14,909 nucleotides of DNA from JAGNZR01 sp051648485 (lineage in GTDB: Bacteria; Fusobacteriota; Fusobacteriia; Fusobacteriales; Fusobacteriaceae): positions 1 through 14,909 of the forward strand of contig JBOFFH010000081.1 in assembly GCA_051648485.1 (NCBI GenBank). The letters run 5' to 3'. The notes below the pieces were generated by a model. The model worked only from the letters and a program-made list of their open reading frames with translations, was not told the DNA's origin and searched no databases. Below are positions 1-6,958 of this stretch, one piece after another (the first letter of the stretch is position 1; each line of letters begins with the position of its first letter). A program made the translations under genes and the position numbers.

Positions 1-865
1 ATTGTACTTCTAAATTTTTAAAACTTTTCATAATTTTTTCTCTTTTAGCTTGAGGAATATCACTATGAATTTTTTGACAAGAATATCCTTTTTCATGCAA
101 TCTTTCATCTAGTTTATCAACTCTTGCTTTTGTTCTACAGAATATAATTCCCATAAAAGGATTGTCTTCATTTATCATTTTGCATAAAATATCAATTTTT
201 CTTCTGTCAGTTGTTTCTACAACATATTGTTTTATTTTTTTTATTGCATCTTCATCTTTTTCAACAACTATCAATTTAGCTTCGCTTGTATATCTATATG
301 CCATTTTTTTGACTTCACTATTTAAAGTTGCAGAAAAGCAAAGTGTTTGTCTTTTTTTAGAGACTTTAGCCAATATCTTTTCAACTTCATTTTTAAACCC
401 TAATAAAATCATTTGATCAGCTTCGTCTAGCACTAAAGTTTGTATTTTCGATAAGTCTATCAGATTTTTCTCTATAAGCTCTATAAGTCTTCCTGGAGTT
501 GCTACAACTATATCAGAAGATTCTTGCCCTCTACCACTTTCTCTTCCTCCGTAAACTAAAGCTAATTTATATTTTTTTTCTTCATCTAAGAAGTCTATTT
601 CATTTTTTACTTGTATTGCCAATTCTCTAGTTGGAACTAATATTAAAGTTGAAACTCTGCTCTTTTCTATTTTAATCTCATCTAAAATTGGAAGTAAATA
701 AGCAAAAGTTTTTCCACTTCCTGTAGAAGCTTCTCCTATTACATCTTTTCCATCTTTTATAAATGGAATAGCAAGGTTTTGTATTTCTGTTGGAGATTTT
801 ATTCCTTTTTTCTTTAATATTGTTAAGTATTTATCAGAAATTTTTAAACTTTTAAAATCACTCAT
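1..865 (-). CDS. DEAD-box ATP-dependent RNA helicase, 5' part (C-terminus outside window)
   Basis: Unwinds or remodels RNA duplexes using ATP, in the cytoplasm (ribosome assembly or RNA decay in this family). My reverse-strand translation starts MSDFKSLKISDKYL from an ATG at 865, preceded by AAAGGAG. The family motifs appear in order: Q motif (KSPTEIQ), Walker A ASTGSGKT with the lysine at residue 52, PTREL, TPGR, the DEAD box at residues 147-150, SAT at 178-180, and the start of the second RecA domain (IIFCRTKARVD). About 288 codons are present. Family members usually run 400-530 residues, so the end of helicase domain 2 and any C-terminal RNA-binding extension lie outside the window. The tRNA operon terminator sits just upstream, so the gene needs its own promoter or read-through; I could not place a convincing promoter. 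Subfamily (CshA, DbpA or DeaD-like) cannot be decided without the C-terminus. Confidence 0.95.
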   Translation of the reverse strand, partial: MSDFKSLKISDKYLTILKKKGIKSPTEIQNLAIPFIKDGKDVIGEASTGSGKTFAYLLPILDEIKIEKSRVSTLILVPTRELAIQVKNEIDFLDEEKKYKLALVYGGRESGRGQESSDIVVATPGRLIELIEKNLIDLSKIQTLVLDEADQMILLGFKNEVEKILAKVSKKRQTLCFSATLNSEVKKMAYRYTSEAKLIVVEKDEDAIKKIKQYVVETTDRRKIDILCKMINEDNPFMGIIFCRTKARVDKLDERLHEKGYSCQKIHSDIPQAKREKIMKSFKNLEVQ

Positions 866-885
866 TTTTTCTCCTTTGTTTAACG

Positions 886-913
886 AAAAAAAAAGTCCTC
901 TTACGAGAACTCT
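886..913 (-). terminator. Rho-independent terminator of the tRNA operon
   Basis: On the minus strand AGAGTTCTC and GAGGACTTT form a 9-bp stem (two or three G-U pairs) around a GTAA loop, followed directly by a run of about nine T. It lies 11 bases after the CCA end of tRNA-Leu and before the helicase ribosome binding site, so it ends the tRNA transcript. Confidence 0.8.
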
Positions 914-923
914 AATTATTAAA

Positions 924-1006
924 TGGTGCGAGAGAAGGGACTTGAACCCTTACGTCGAAACGCCAGATCCTAAGTCTGGTGCGTCTGCCAATTCCGCCAC
1001 CCTCGC
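924..1006 (-). tRNA. tRNA-Leu (anticodon UAG)
   Basis: Folds as a class II tRNA. Acceptor GCGAGGG pairs with CUCUCGC (one G-U), the anticodon stem CCAGA/TCTGG encloses CTTAGGA (anticodon TAG), and there is a variable arm and a TTCAAGT T-loop. CCA is encoded. It is the last gene of the six-tRNA operon. Confidence 0.95.
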
Positions 1007-1013
1007 AAAATAG

Positions 1014-1089
1014 TGGTGCGTCATACAGGACTTGAACCTGTGACAACACGATTAAAAGTCGTGTGCTCTACCAGCTGAGCTAATGACGC
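1014..1089 (-). tRNA. tRNA-Lys (anticodon UUU)
   Basis: Acceptor GCGTCAT pairs with ATGACGC, the anticodon stem CACGA/TCGTG encloses CTTTTAA (anticodon TTT), the T-loop is TTCAAGT, the discriminator is A and CCA is encoded. It sits seven bases upstream of tRNA-Leu in the transcript. Confidence 0.95.
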
Positions 1090-1113
1090 ATATTATGATA
1101 TTTAATTTTATTA

Positions 1114-1190
1114 TGGGGTGATCGACGGGATTCGAACCCGCGACAACCAGATCCACAAACTGGCGCTCTACCAACTGAACTACGACCACC
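1114..1190 (-). tRNA. tRNA-His (anticodon GUG)
   Basis: Anticodon stem CCAGT/TCTGG (one G-U or mismatch-tolerant pair) encloses TTGTGGA (anticodon GTG). The acceptor GTGGTCG pairs with CGATCAC. An extra G at position -1 (base 1190) faces discriminator C73, the hallmark of bacterial tRNA-His. CCA is encoded. Confidence 0.95.
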
Positions 1191-1203
1191 ATAATAGAAT
1201 TAA

Positions 1204-1280
<77 letters not shown>

Positions 1281-1288
1281 ATTTTTTT

Positions 1289-1366
<78 letters not shown>

Positions 1367-1392
1367 ATAAAAATTTTATTAAGTTGTATAAA

Positions 1393-1469
1393 TGGTCGGA
1401 ATAGCAAGATTCGAACTTGCGGCCCCCTGCTCCCAAGGCAGGTGCGCTACCGGACTGCGCTATATTCCG
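1393..1469 (-). tRNA. tRNA-Pro (anticodon UGG)
   Basis: Acceptor CGGAATA pairs with TATTCCG, and the anticodon stem CCTGC/GCAGG encloses CTTGGGA (anticodon TGG). The discriminator is A and CCA is encoded. It begins with C1, typical of tRNA-Pro. It is the first gene of the tRNA operon, with its promoter 23 bases upstream. Confidence 0.95.
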
Positions 1470-1491
1470 ACGTCTGTTGAAGACATTTAAA

Positions 1492-1520
1492 ATAATATCA
1501 TATTTATCATAATCTGTCAA
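1492..1520 (-). promoter_or_regulatory. Promoter of the six-tRNA operon
   Basis: On the minus strand a perfect -35 TTGACA (1515-1520), a 17-base spacer and a -10 TATTAT (1492-1497) lie just upstream of tRNA-Pro. This is near-consensus for the housekeeping sigma factor, as expected for stable RNA. It is back to back with the promoter of the OmpA-family lipoprotein gene. Confidence 0.85.
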
Positions 1521-1556
1521 ACTTTTTTTTATTTTTTTTAAAAAAATTATTTATTA

Positions 1557-1585
1557 TTGATTTTTATCTATTACGAGTGTATAAT
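1557..1585 (+). promoter_or_regulatory. Promoter of the OmpA-family lipoprotein gene
   Basis: TTGATT (1557-1562), a 17-base spacer and a perfect TATAAT (1580-1585). The start codon is at 1707, which implies an untranslated leader of roughly 115 bases, long for this window and almost pure A/T until the ribosome binding site. Confidence 0.7.
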
Positions 1586-1706
1586 TTCTTTGAAAATATT
1601 AAGATTTTAATTATTTTAATAAAAAAATATTAAAAAATAGGATTCTTAAAAATTTCTTAGTATATATTTAAAGAGAATTTAATTTTATAATTAGGAGGTT
1701 AAAATA

Positions 1707-2369
1707 ATGAAATTAGGAAAAAAATCTGCTGTTGCGATTTTAACTGGGTTACTTTTAGTTGGATGTACAAATAGTCCTTTTATTGATCAAGAAACTGGAA
1801 GAGTTAACAAAAGAACTCAAGGATCTCTTGGTGGAGCTGCTGCTGGTGCTCTTGCTGGACAACTTATAGGTGGAAATACTAAAGGAACTCTTATAGGAGC
1901 CGGTATAGGTGCTCTTGCTGGTTTAGGATGGGGAGCTTATAGAGACAAACAAGAACGTGAGCTTCGTGACACTCTTAGAAACTCTAATGTAAATGTTACT
2001 CGTGAGGGAGATTATATCAATCTTACTCTTCCTGGAGGAGTTACATTCCAAACTAATAGTTCAACTATCTCATCGTCTTTCTATGAGCCTTTAAACTCTA
2101 TAGCTTCTGTTCTTACTCAGTATCCAGAATCTAGAGTTCAAGTTTCTGGATTTACTGATAATGTGGGAGCAGTACAATACAACCAAACATTATCTCAAAA
2201 TCGTGCTTCAAGTGTTGCTAAATACCTTGTTAGAAGAGGTGTAGCATCTGGAAGAATGTCTTCAACAGGTTATGGGGCTTCTAACTTTATATCTTCTAAT
2301 TCGACAGCTGATGGAAGAGCTACGAATAGAAGGGTAGAAATTAGAATTTTACCACCTTCTAACTACTAA
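1707..2369 (+). CDS. Glycine-zipper / OmpA-C domain outer-membrane lipoprotein (YiaD-like)
   Basis: Predicted outer-membrane lipoprotein that grips peptidoglycan. Residues 1-19 are a lipoprotein signal with lipobox LLVGC and acylated Cys20. A glycine-rich zipper with alternating G/A residues covers about 41-77, and an OmpA-like peptidoglycan-binding domain covers about 105-216. The domain shows SGFTDNVG with Asp151, the SQNRASSVAKYL helix and TADGRATNRRVEI, whose Asp and Arg residues bind the diaminopimelate peptide in this family. Length (220 aa) and layout match E. coli YiaD. ATG at 1707 follows a strong TTAGGAGG at 7-8 bases. It is monocistronic, with its own promoter and a shared terminator. 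A structural role in tying outer membrane to wall is inferred from family. It could also be called Pal-like, but the glycine zipper favours the YiaD type. Confidence 0.93.
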   Translation: MKLGKKSAVAILTGLLLVGCTNSPFIDQETGRVNKRTQGSLGGAAAGALAGQLIGGNTKGTLIGAGIGALAGLGWGAYRDKQERELRDTLRNSNVNVTREGDYINLTLPGGVTFQTNSSTISSSFYEPLNSIASVLTQYPESRVQVSGFTDNVGAVQYNQTLSQNRASSVAKYLVRRGVASGRMSSTGYGASNFISSNSTADGRATNRRVEIRILPPSNY

Positions 2370-2379
2370 TCTTTATAAA

Positions 2380-2424
2380 AAAAAGGATGATTTGAGCATT
2401 TTATTTGCCTCAATCATCCTTTTT
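2380..2424. terminator. Bidirectional terminator between the convergent OmpA lipoprotein and FMN-binding genes
   Basis: AAAAAGGATGATT(T)GAG pairs with CTCAATCATCCTTTTT with a single bulged T and a loop of about 12 bases. There is an A-run on the left and a T-run on the right, so it can stop transcripts in both directions. It lies 10 bases after one stop codon and 5 bases from the other. Confidence 0.85.
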
Positions 2425-2428
2425 AATT

Positions 2429-2794
2429 TTATTTAACCTCTGCTTCTTTGGCTTTTTCCATTGCCAATTTCAAAGCTTCTATAACTCCTTCCGAAGTATA
2501 AGTTGCTCCTGAAACAATATCTATTTTTAGGGATTGCTTTTGCATTATTTCAGCTTTTAATTTTTGTATTGCTGGCCCTGCTATTTCTGGAGTATCTTTA
2601 GAATCTATTTCTATGTTACTTATTCTCAATTCTCCTTTTTTGTTAGTTTTTGCTGAAATTATAACTTTAATATCATCATAAAATCCATCTGCAACACCTT
2701 CAAAAGTTGGATAAACTTTTGTTTTTTCATAACCAAACATTATAAATCCAGCTAATATAAATAATAATATTCCATATTTTCTAATTTTTTCCAT
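2429..2794 (-). CDS. Small membrane-anchored FMN-binding domain protein
   Basis: A 121-residue protein with one N-terminal hydrophobic segment (about residues 8-21, YGILLFILAGFIMF) and an extracytoplasmic FMN-binding domain of the NqrC/RnfG C-terminal type (about 30-118). The string DIVSGATYTS contains the Dxx(S/T)GA(S/T) flavin-transferase motif. In the NqrC/RnfG family the Thr of SGAT (Thr98 here) receives FMN through a phosphodiester bond from ApbE. I chose ATG at 2794. The frame is open to a GTG at 2812, but that codon lies four bases after the upstream stop and has no ribosome binding site. For the ATG, GGTG at nine bases and AGGTGA at fourteen are available. The gene directly follows the 5'-nucleotidase and probably shares its transcript. 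Redox role is inferred from the family; the partner is unknown. Confidence 0.85.
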   Translation of the reverse strand: MEKIRKYGILLFILAGFIMFGYEKTKVYPTFEGVADGFYDDIKVIISAKTNKKGELRISNIEIDSKDTPEIAGPAIQKLKAEIMQKQSLKIDIVSGATYTSEGVIEALKLAMEKAKEAEVK

Positions 2795-2816
2795 TTTATA
2801 TAGCACCGTCACCTTT

Positions 2817-4394
2817 TTATTTTTTTATTTTTAGTCTTTTATCTAAATTTTTACTAGTTATTCCTTTTTCTTTTATGTATTCAACTAAAACTTCATCTAA
2901 TCCAGGATAGTTAGCAATCTCTTTTTTTCCTTTAAATGATGAATATCCGTCTCCGCCAACTGCCATAAAATCATTAGTAGCAACTTTATATTTAGCATTC
3001 AAATCAAATTTCTTTTTATTTTTAAATTTAATATTTGATACTTTTTGCCCTTCTGGTTTCGTTAAATCTAATTCTAAAGTTATTCCTCCAAATTGAGCCA
3101 TCGAACCTGCACTATTAGGAACATTTTTAAGTCCATGTTCTAAAGCTTCTTTAATATCTGATCCTGTTAATTCTTTTACAATAACATAATTTCCAAATGG
3201 TAAAACTGTTATTACATCTCCAACTGCTATGTTTCCAGCTTCAATAGAAGCTCTTATTCCTCCACCATTTGTTAAAGACATATCTGCTCCACTTTTCCAA
3301 ACCATTGCATCTGTAATTAAATTAGATAAATTTGTTTCTGATGTCCTTACTGCATCTCTGTCTCCAATAAGTTTTACTTCTGTTTTTCCTATTATAGTTT
3401 CCGTTATTTTATTTTGTTCAGTTTTTATTTTAAGAATATACTCTGCAACTTCTTTATTTTCAATTACTCCGCCTTCTATTTTTCCTTCAGCATTTTTTAC
3501 TCCAGTAACTTGATCTTTTTTCAAAAGAGTATATTCAATAGCTTCGGCTCCTTCATTTAAAGTATCAAAATCAATTTTTAATACTCCTAAATTTTTTCCA
3601 TACTCTCCTGTTTGAACTAAAACAGTATTATTTATAACTTCTTTACTTTCTCTAACTGTATGACTGTGCCCATCTATTATTAAATTTATTCCTTCAACTG
3701 TTTTTGCTAAAGTCGTAGATTTCCACTCTTTTTTTGTGCTTTCGTCATCTCCTAAATGAGATAAAACAATTATAAATTCTACTCCTAAAGCTTTTAGTTC
3801 TTTAACTATTTTTTGTGCTGTTTCAATTGGTTCTAAAAATTTTATTTCTGCTACGTTGTTAGGATTTGTTTTGTATGATGTTTCTGGTGTTGATAATCCA
3901 AAAATTCCAACTTTTTTTCCCTCTATTTCTTTTATAATATAAGGTTTAGTAAAATTTTTACCATTTTTTTTAACAACATTTGTTGCCAACATTTCCATTT
4001 TTGTATTAGCGTTTAATTCTTCTGTTCTAGCACTTCCATAGTTAAAATCATGATTTCCAAGTGCCATAGCTGTAACTCCTATTTTATCCAACACTTTTGC
4101 TATTGAATCTCCTCTTTCTAATGTGGCAAAAGTTGTTCCATGTAAACTATCTCCAGCATCTAAAACCATTACATTTTTATTTAGGTTATCTGCTTTTAAA
4201 TCCTCTACTACTGTGGCTATTTTAGCATAACCTATTCCAGGACCTTCATAAACTCTTGCATGAACGTCATTAAAATGAGTAATTACTAGCTCGTAATCTT
4301 TCATTTTTGAAGTTTTTATAACTTCTTTAGATGTACAAGCAGACAAAGATAATACTAAAATTGCTAAACTTAATACTTTTAAATTAATTTTCAT
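2817..4394 (-). CDS. 5'-nucleotidase / UshA-family metallophosphoesterase lipoprotein
   Basis: Predicted cell-envelope enzyme that removes phosphate from nucleotides (family members also act on UDP-sugars or 2',3'-cyclic nucleotides). Residues 1-19 form a lipoprotein signal with lipobox LSAC, Cys20. The dimetal catalytic domain has FNDVHAR (Asp43, His45), DAGDSLHG (Asp82), GNHDFNYG (Asn114, His115), LSHLGDD (His213) and DGHSHT (His243, His245). The C-terminal 5'-nucleotidase domain (about 335-510) has TNGGGIRASI, LPFGN and GGDGYSSF, the last two holding the aromatic residues that clamp the base in UshA. Length of 525 aa is normal. ATG at 4394 follows AGGGGGA. Its own promoter lies upstream and the FMN-binding gene follows after four bases. 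Exact substrate cannot be told from sequence. Confidence 0.93.
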   Translation of the reverse strand: MKINLKVLSLAILVLSLSACTSKEVIKTSKMKDYELVITHFNDVHARVYEGPGIGYAKIATVVEDLKADNLNKNVMVLDAGDSLHGTTFATLERGDSIAKVLDKIGVTAMALGNHDFNYGSARTEELNANTKMEMLATNVVKKNGKNFTKPYIIKEIEGKKVGIFGLSTPETSYKTNPNNVAEIKFLEPIETAQKIVKELKALGVEFIIVLSHLGDDESTKKEWKSTTLAKTVEGINLIIDGHSHTVRESKEVINNTVLVQTGEYGKNLGVLKIDFDTLNEGAEAIEYTLLKKDQVTGVKNAEGKIEGGVIENKEVAEYILKIKTEQNKITETIIGKTEVKLIGDRDAVRTSETNLSNLITDAMVWKSGADMSLTNGGGIRASIEAGNIAVGDVITVLPFGNYVIVKELTGSDIKEALEHGLKNVPNSAGSMAQFGGITLELDLTKPEGQKVSNIKFKNKKKFDLNAKYKVATNDFMAVGGDGYSSFKGKKEIANYPGLDEVLVEYIKEKGITSKNLDKRLKIKK

Positions 4395-4429
4395 TTATTC
4401 CCCCTAAAAATATTTTCAATTCTAATTTT

Positions 4430-4458
4430 ATTTTAGTTTATTAAATACTTTTTTTCAA
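4430..4458 (-). promoter_or_regulatory. Promoter of the nucleotidase/FMN-binding operon
   Basis: Minus strand TTGAAA (4453-4458), a 17-base spacer and TAAAAT (4430-4435), each box one base off consensus. Predicted start of transcription is about 30 bases ahead of the ATG at 4394. Confidence 0.65.
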
Positions 4459-4484
4459 CATTTTTCTCTACCTTAGTTTCAAAA

Positions 4485-4518
4485 AAATAAAAAACTCCCA
4501 AAAATTGAGAGTTTTTTA
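4485..4518 (-). terminator. Rho-independent terminator of pgk
   Basis: Read on the minus strand, ACTCTCAA and TTGGGAGT form an 8-bp stem (one G-U) with a three-base loop, then a run of T. It begins a few bases after the pgk stop. On the plus strand the same stem has a C-A mismatch, so it works best for pgk. Confidence 0.8.
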
Positions 4519-4521
4519 ATC

Positions 4522-5718
4522 TTACTTATTTGATATAGATTCTACACCTGGTAAAGCTTTTCCTTCTAAATATTCAAGAGAAGCTCCTCCACCAGTTGAA
4601 ATATGAGTGAACTTTTCAGCGTATCCTAATTGGATAGCAGCAGCAGCAGAATCTCCTCCACCTATTATAGTTGTAGCTTCTGTTAAGTTAGCTATTGCTT
4701 CACAAACTCCTATTGTTCCTTTAGCAAAGCTTGACATTTCAAACACACCCATAGGTCCATTCCAAATTACAGTTTTAGCTCCATTTATCTCTTTTGTGAA
4801 TAACTCTACTGTTTTAGCTCCAACATCTAATCCCATCATGTCAGCAGGAATGTTATCTACTGAAACTGTAAAGTGCTCAGCATCATTGTTGAACTCTTTT
4901 GTTACAACAGCATCTACTGGTAATATCAATTTCCCATTCGCTTTCTTTAAAAGAGATTTAGCTAAATCAATTTTATCTTCCTCAACTAATGATTTTCCTG
5001 TATCTTTTCCTAAAGCTCTTAGGAAAGTAAACATCATAGCTCCTCCAACTAAAACTTTATCAGCTTTATCTAAAAGATTTTCTATAACTCCTATTTTATC
5101 AGAAACTTTAGCTCCTCCTAATATAGCAACAAGAGGTCTTGAAGGATTCGAAACAACTCCTCCTATAAACATTATTTCTTTTTCCATAAGGAATCCAGCA
5201 GCAGTTTTTCCTTCTCCAATGTTAGCAGCAATACCAACATTTGAAGCATGTGCTCTATGAGCTGTTCCGAATGCATCATTTACAAATAAATCTCCTAAAG
5301 AAGCCCAGTATTTTCCTAACTCAGTATCATTCTTAGACTCTTTTTTTCCATCTAAATCTTCATATCTTGTGTTTTGGAACATTACTACTTCTCCATCTTT
5401 CATGTTAGCAATAGCAGTTTCTAACTCTTCTCCTCTTGTTGCATTTATAAACTTAACTGAAACTCCTAATAATTCAGCAAGTCTTACAGCTACTGGAGAG
5501 ATATCTCTTTTAGCTAAATCTTCTTCTGTTTTTACTTTTCCTAAGTGAGAGAAAATTATAGCTTTTCCTCCATTTTCTAAAACATATTTAATAGTTGGTA
5601 AAGCTTGAACTATTCTATTTTCATCTGTGATTTTTCCATCTTTCATAGGAACGTTAAAGTCAACTCTCATTAAAACTTTTTGACCTTGAACATTTAAATC
5701 TGTTACTATTTTTTTCAT
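4522..5718 (-). CDS. pgk: Phosphoglycerate kinase
   Basis: Cytoplasmic glycolytic enzyme that moves phosphate from 1,3-bisphosphoglycerate to ADP, making ATP and 3-phosphoglycerate. The 398-residue length is standard. The N-terminal substrate domain shows LMRVDFNVPMKDGKITDENRI and FSHLGK near residues 17-62 and the AHRAHAS segment. The C-terminal nucleotide domain shows LGGAKVSDKI, IWNGPMGVFE and the IGGGDSAAA loop near the end. ATG at 5718 is preceded by CGGAGG. It lies downstream of gap with an 85-base gap that contains a hairpin terminator and no promoter I could recognise, so it is probably fed by partial read-through from the gap promoter. Confidence 0.98.
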   Translation of the reverse strand: MKKIVTDLNVQGQKVLMRVDFNVPMKDGKITDENRIVQALPTIKYVLENGGKAIIFSHLGKVKTEEDLAKRDISPVAVRLAELLGVSVKFINATRGEELETAIANMKDGEVVMFQNTRYEDLDGKKESKNDTELGKYWASLGDLFVNDAFGTAHRAHASNVGIAANIGEGKTAAGFLMEKEIMFIGGVVSNPSRPLVAILGGAKVSDKIGVIENLLDKADKVLVGGAMMFTFLRALGKDTGKSLVEEDKIDLAKSLLKKANGKLILPVDAVVTKEFNNDAEHFTVSVDNIPADMMGLDVGAKTVELFTKEINGAKTVIWNGPMGVFEMSSFAKGTIGVCEAIANLTEATTIIGGGDSAAAAIQLGYAEKFTHISTGGGASLEYLEGKALPGVESISNK

Positions 5719-5749
5719 AAGTTTTTTCCTCCGAATTTTTTATAAGTTT

Positions 5750-5780
5750 TTAAAAATAGCGGAACCCGAGAGCTCCGCTA
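5750..5780 (-). terminator. Hairpin terminator/attenuator between gap and pgk
   Basis: Minus strand AGCGGAGC pairs with GGTTCCGCT over about eight base pairs (one G-U) around a TCTCGG-like loop, then ATTTTTA. It is unusually G/C-rich for this region. The short T-run suggests leaky termination, or an mRNA end-stabilising hairpin, that would set a lower pgk than gap level. Confidence 0.65.
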
Positions 5781-5803
5781 TTCTTTTATATATTATCTTT
5801 TAA

Positions 5804-6811
5804 TTACTTAGATAACTCTACAAACTTCTTAAGAGTTCTGATTAATTGAGCAGTATAAGACATTTCGTTGTCATACCAAGAAACAGTTTTAACTAATTGC
5901 TTATCTCCAACTGTAATTACTCTTGTTTGAGTTGCATCAAATAATGATCCAAACTCGATTCCGATAATATCTGTAGATACTAACTCTTCTTCTGTGTATC
6001 CGAATGATTCGTTTGAAGCAGCTTTCATAGCAGCGTTGATTTCTTCTACTGAAACTGTTTTCTCAAGAACTGTTACTAACTCAGTTAATGATCCAGTTAT
6101 TACTGGTACTCTTTGAGCAGCTCCATCTAATTTTCCTTTTAACTCAGGAATTACTAATCCTATAGCTTTTGCAGCTCCAGTTGTGTTAGGAACGATGTTT
6201 GCAGCAGCAGCTCTTCCTCTTCTTAAATCTCCTTTAGCGTGTGGAGCATCTAAAGTGTTTTGGTCATTTGTATATGCATGAATTGTAGTCATTAATCCTT
6301 CTACGATTCCATAATTATCTTGTAATACTTTTGCCATTGGAGCAAGACAGTTAGTTGTGCAAGAAGCTCCTGATATAACTGTTTCTGTTCCATCTAATAT
6401 GTTATGGTTTACATTGTAAACTACAGTTTTTAAATCTCCTGTTGCTGGTGCAGAAATAACTACTTTCTTTGCTCCTGCAGCAATATGGTACTCAGCCTTA
6501 GTTTTATCTGTAAATATTCCTGTACACTCAAGAACTACATCTACGTTAAGCTCTCCCCATGGTAACTCTTTTGGATCTCTTTTAGCTACAACTTTGATAG
6601 CTTTTCCGTTTACTACAAATCCATCTTCAACAACTTCTATTGTTCCGTTGAATCTTCCTTGAGCTGAATCATATTTGAAAAGGTGAGCAAGAGTTTTTGC
6701 GTCTGTTAAATCGTTGATTGATACAACGTCAAACTCAGGGTTGTTAACCATTAATCTTAATGCTAATCTTCCTATTCTTCCGAATCCGTTAATTGCTACT
6801 TTAACTGCCAT
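5804..6811 (-). CDS. gap: Glyceraldehyde-3-phosphate dehydrogenase (NAD type)
   Basis: Cytoplasmic glycolytic enzyme converting glyceraldehyde 3-phosphate, phosphate and NAD+ to 1,3-bisphosphoglycerate. It has 335 residues, normal for the family. The Rossmann start is VAINGFGRIGRLALR (residues 5-19), with an acidic residue after strand 2 (SIND, Asp34) and a TLDAPH segment (about 186-191) that favour NAD. SGASCTTNCLAP carries catalytic Cys151, TTIHAYT carries His178, RRGRAAAANIVPN binds phosphate, and WYDNEMSY lies near the C-terminus. ATG at 6811 follows TTAGGAGG. The promoter sits inside a 30-bp inverted repeat about 80 bases upstream, so regulation by a dedicated DNA-binding protein is likely. 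Confidence 0.98.
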   Translation of the reverse strand: MAVKVAINGFGRIGRLALRLMVNNPEFDVVSINDLTDAKTLAHLFKYDSAQGRFNGTIEVVEDGFVVNGKAIKVVAKRDPKELPWGELNVDVVLECTGIFTDKTKAEYHIAAGAKKVVISAPATGDLKTVVYNVNHNILDGTETVISGASCTTNCLAPMAKVLQDNYGIVEGLMTTIHAYTNDQNTLDAPHAKGDLRRGRAAAANIVPNTTGAAKAIGLVIPELKGKLDGAAQRVPVITGSLTELVTVLEKTVSVEEINAAMKAASNESFGYTEEELVSTDIIGIEFGSLFDATQTRVITVGDKQLVKTVSWYDNEMSYTAQLIRTLKKFVELSK

Positions 6812-6889
6812 TTAAATTCCTCCTAAAGTGTTTTAAAAAACTTTCAATAAATTAAATATTGATTAATTCTTCAATACATGTTTTTATTT

Positions 6890-6919
6890 TGTACTCTTCA
6901 ATGATACTTGAAGAGTACA
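6890..6919. promoter_or_regulatory. 30-bp perfect inverted repeat over the gap -10 box (candidate operator)
   Basis: TGTACTCTTCAA (6890-6901) is repeated exactly as its inverse complement TTGAAGAGTACA (6908-6919) with a six-base spacer. The gap -10 hexamer falls in the spacer and the first base of one arm. On the minus strand it is followed by AAATAAAA, not T, so it is not a terminator for the upstream rlu gene. On the plus strand it is followed by TTTTT, but there is no plus-strand gene to terminate. An operator for a dimeric or tetrameric repressor of glycolysis is the best reading. Confidence 0.7.
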
Positions 6920-6929
6920 TTTTTGTCAA
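6901..6929 (-). promoter_or_regulatory. gap promoter
   Basis: Minus strand perfect -35 TTGACA (6924-6929), a 17-base spacer and -10 TATCAT (6901-6906, one base off consensus). One full arm of the inverted repeat fills the spacer and the other arm covers the predicted transcription start near 6893-6895. Confidence 0.75.
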
Positions 6930-6937
6930 CTAAATCT

Positions 6938-6958
6938 AAAGATTGAATTTTAATCTTT
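6938..6958 (-). terminator. Weak terminator-like hairpin at the end of the pseudouridine synthase gene
   Basis: AAAGATT and AATCTTT form a 7-bp A/T-rich stem with a seven-base loop that overlaps the stop codon. On the minus strand it is followed by TAGATTTAG rather than a clean T-run, so termination would be poor and read-through toward gap is possible. Confidence 0.3.

Noticed and set aside
4607..5260. A 217-codon plus-strand frame inside pgk.
   Set aside because: It is antisense to a full, well-conserved enzyme and has no ribosome binding site. Long antisense frames are common in A/T-rich genes with skewed codon use. The shorter antisense frames in the nucleotidase, pgi and ispE genes were dropped for the same reason.
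6890..6924. Reading the gap palindrome as a plus-strand rho-independent terminator (stem then TTTTT).
   Set aside because: No plus-strand gene lies upstream to terminate, both neighbours are on the minus strand, and the exact overlay on a 17-spaced promoter fits an operator better. It is not fully excluded.
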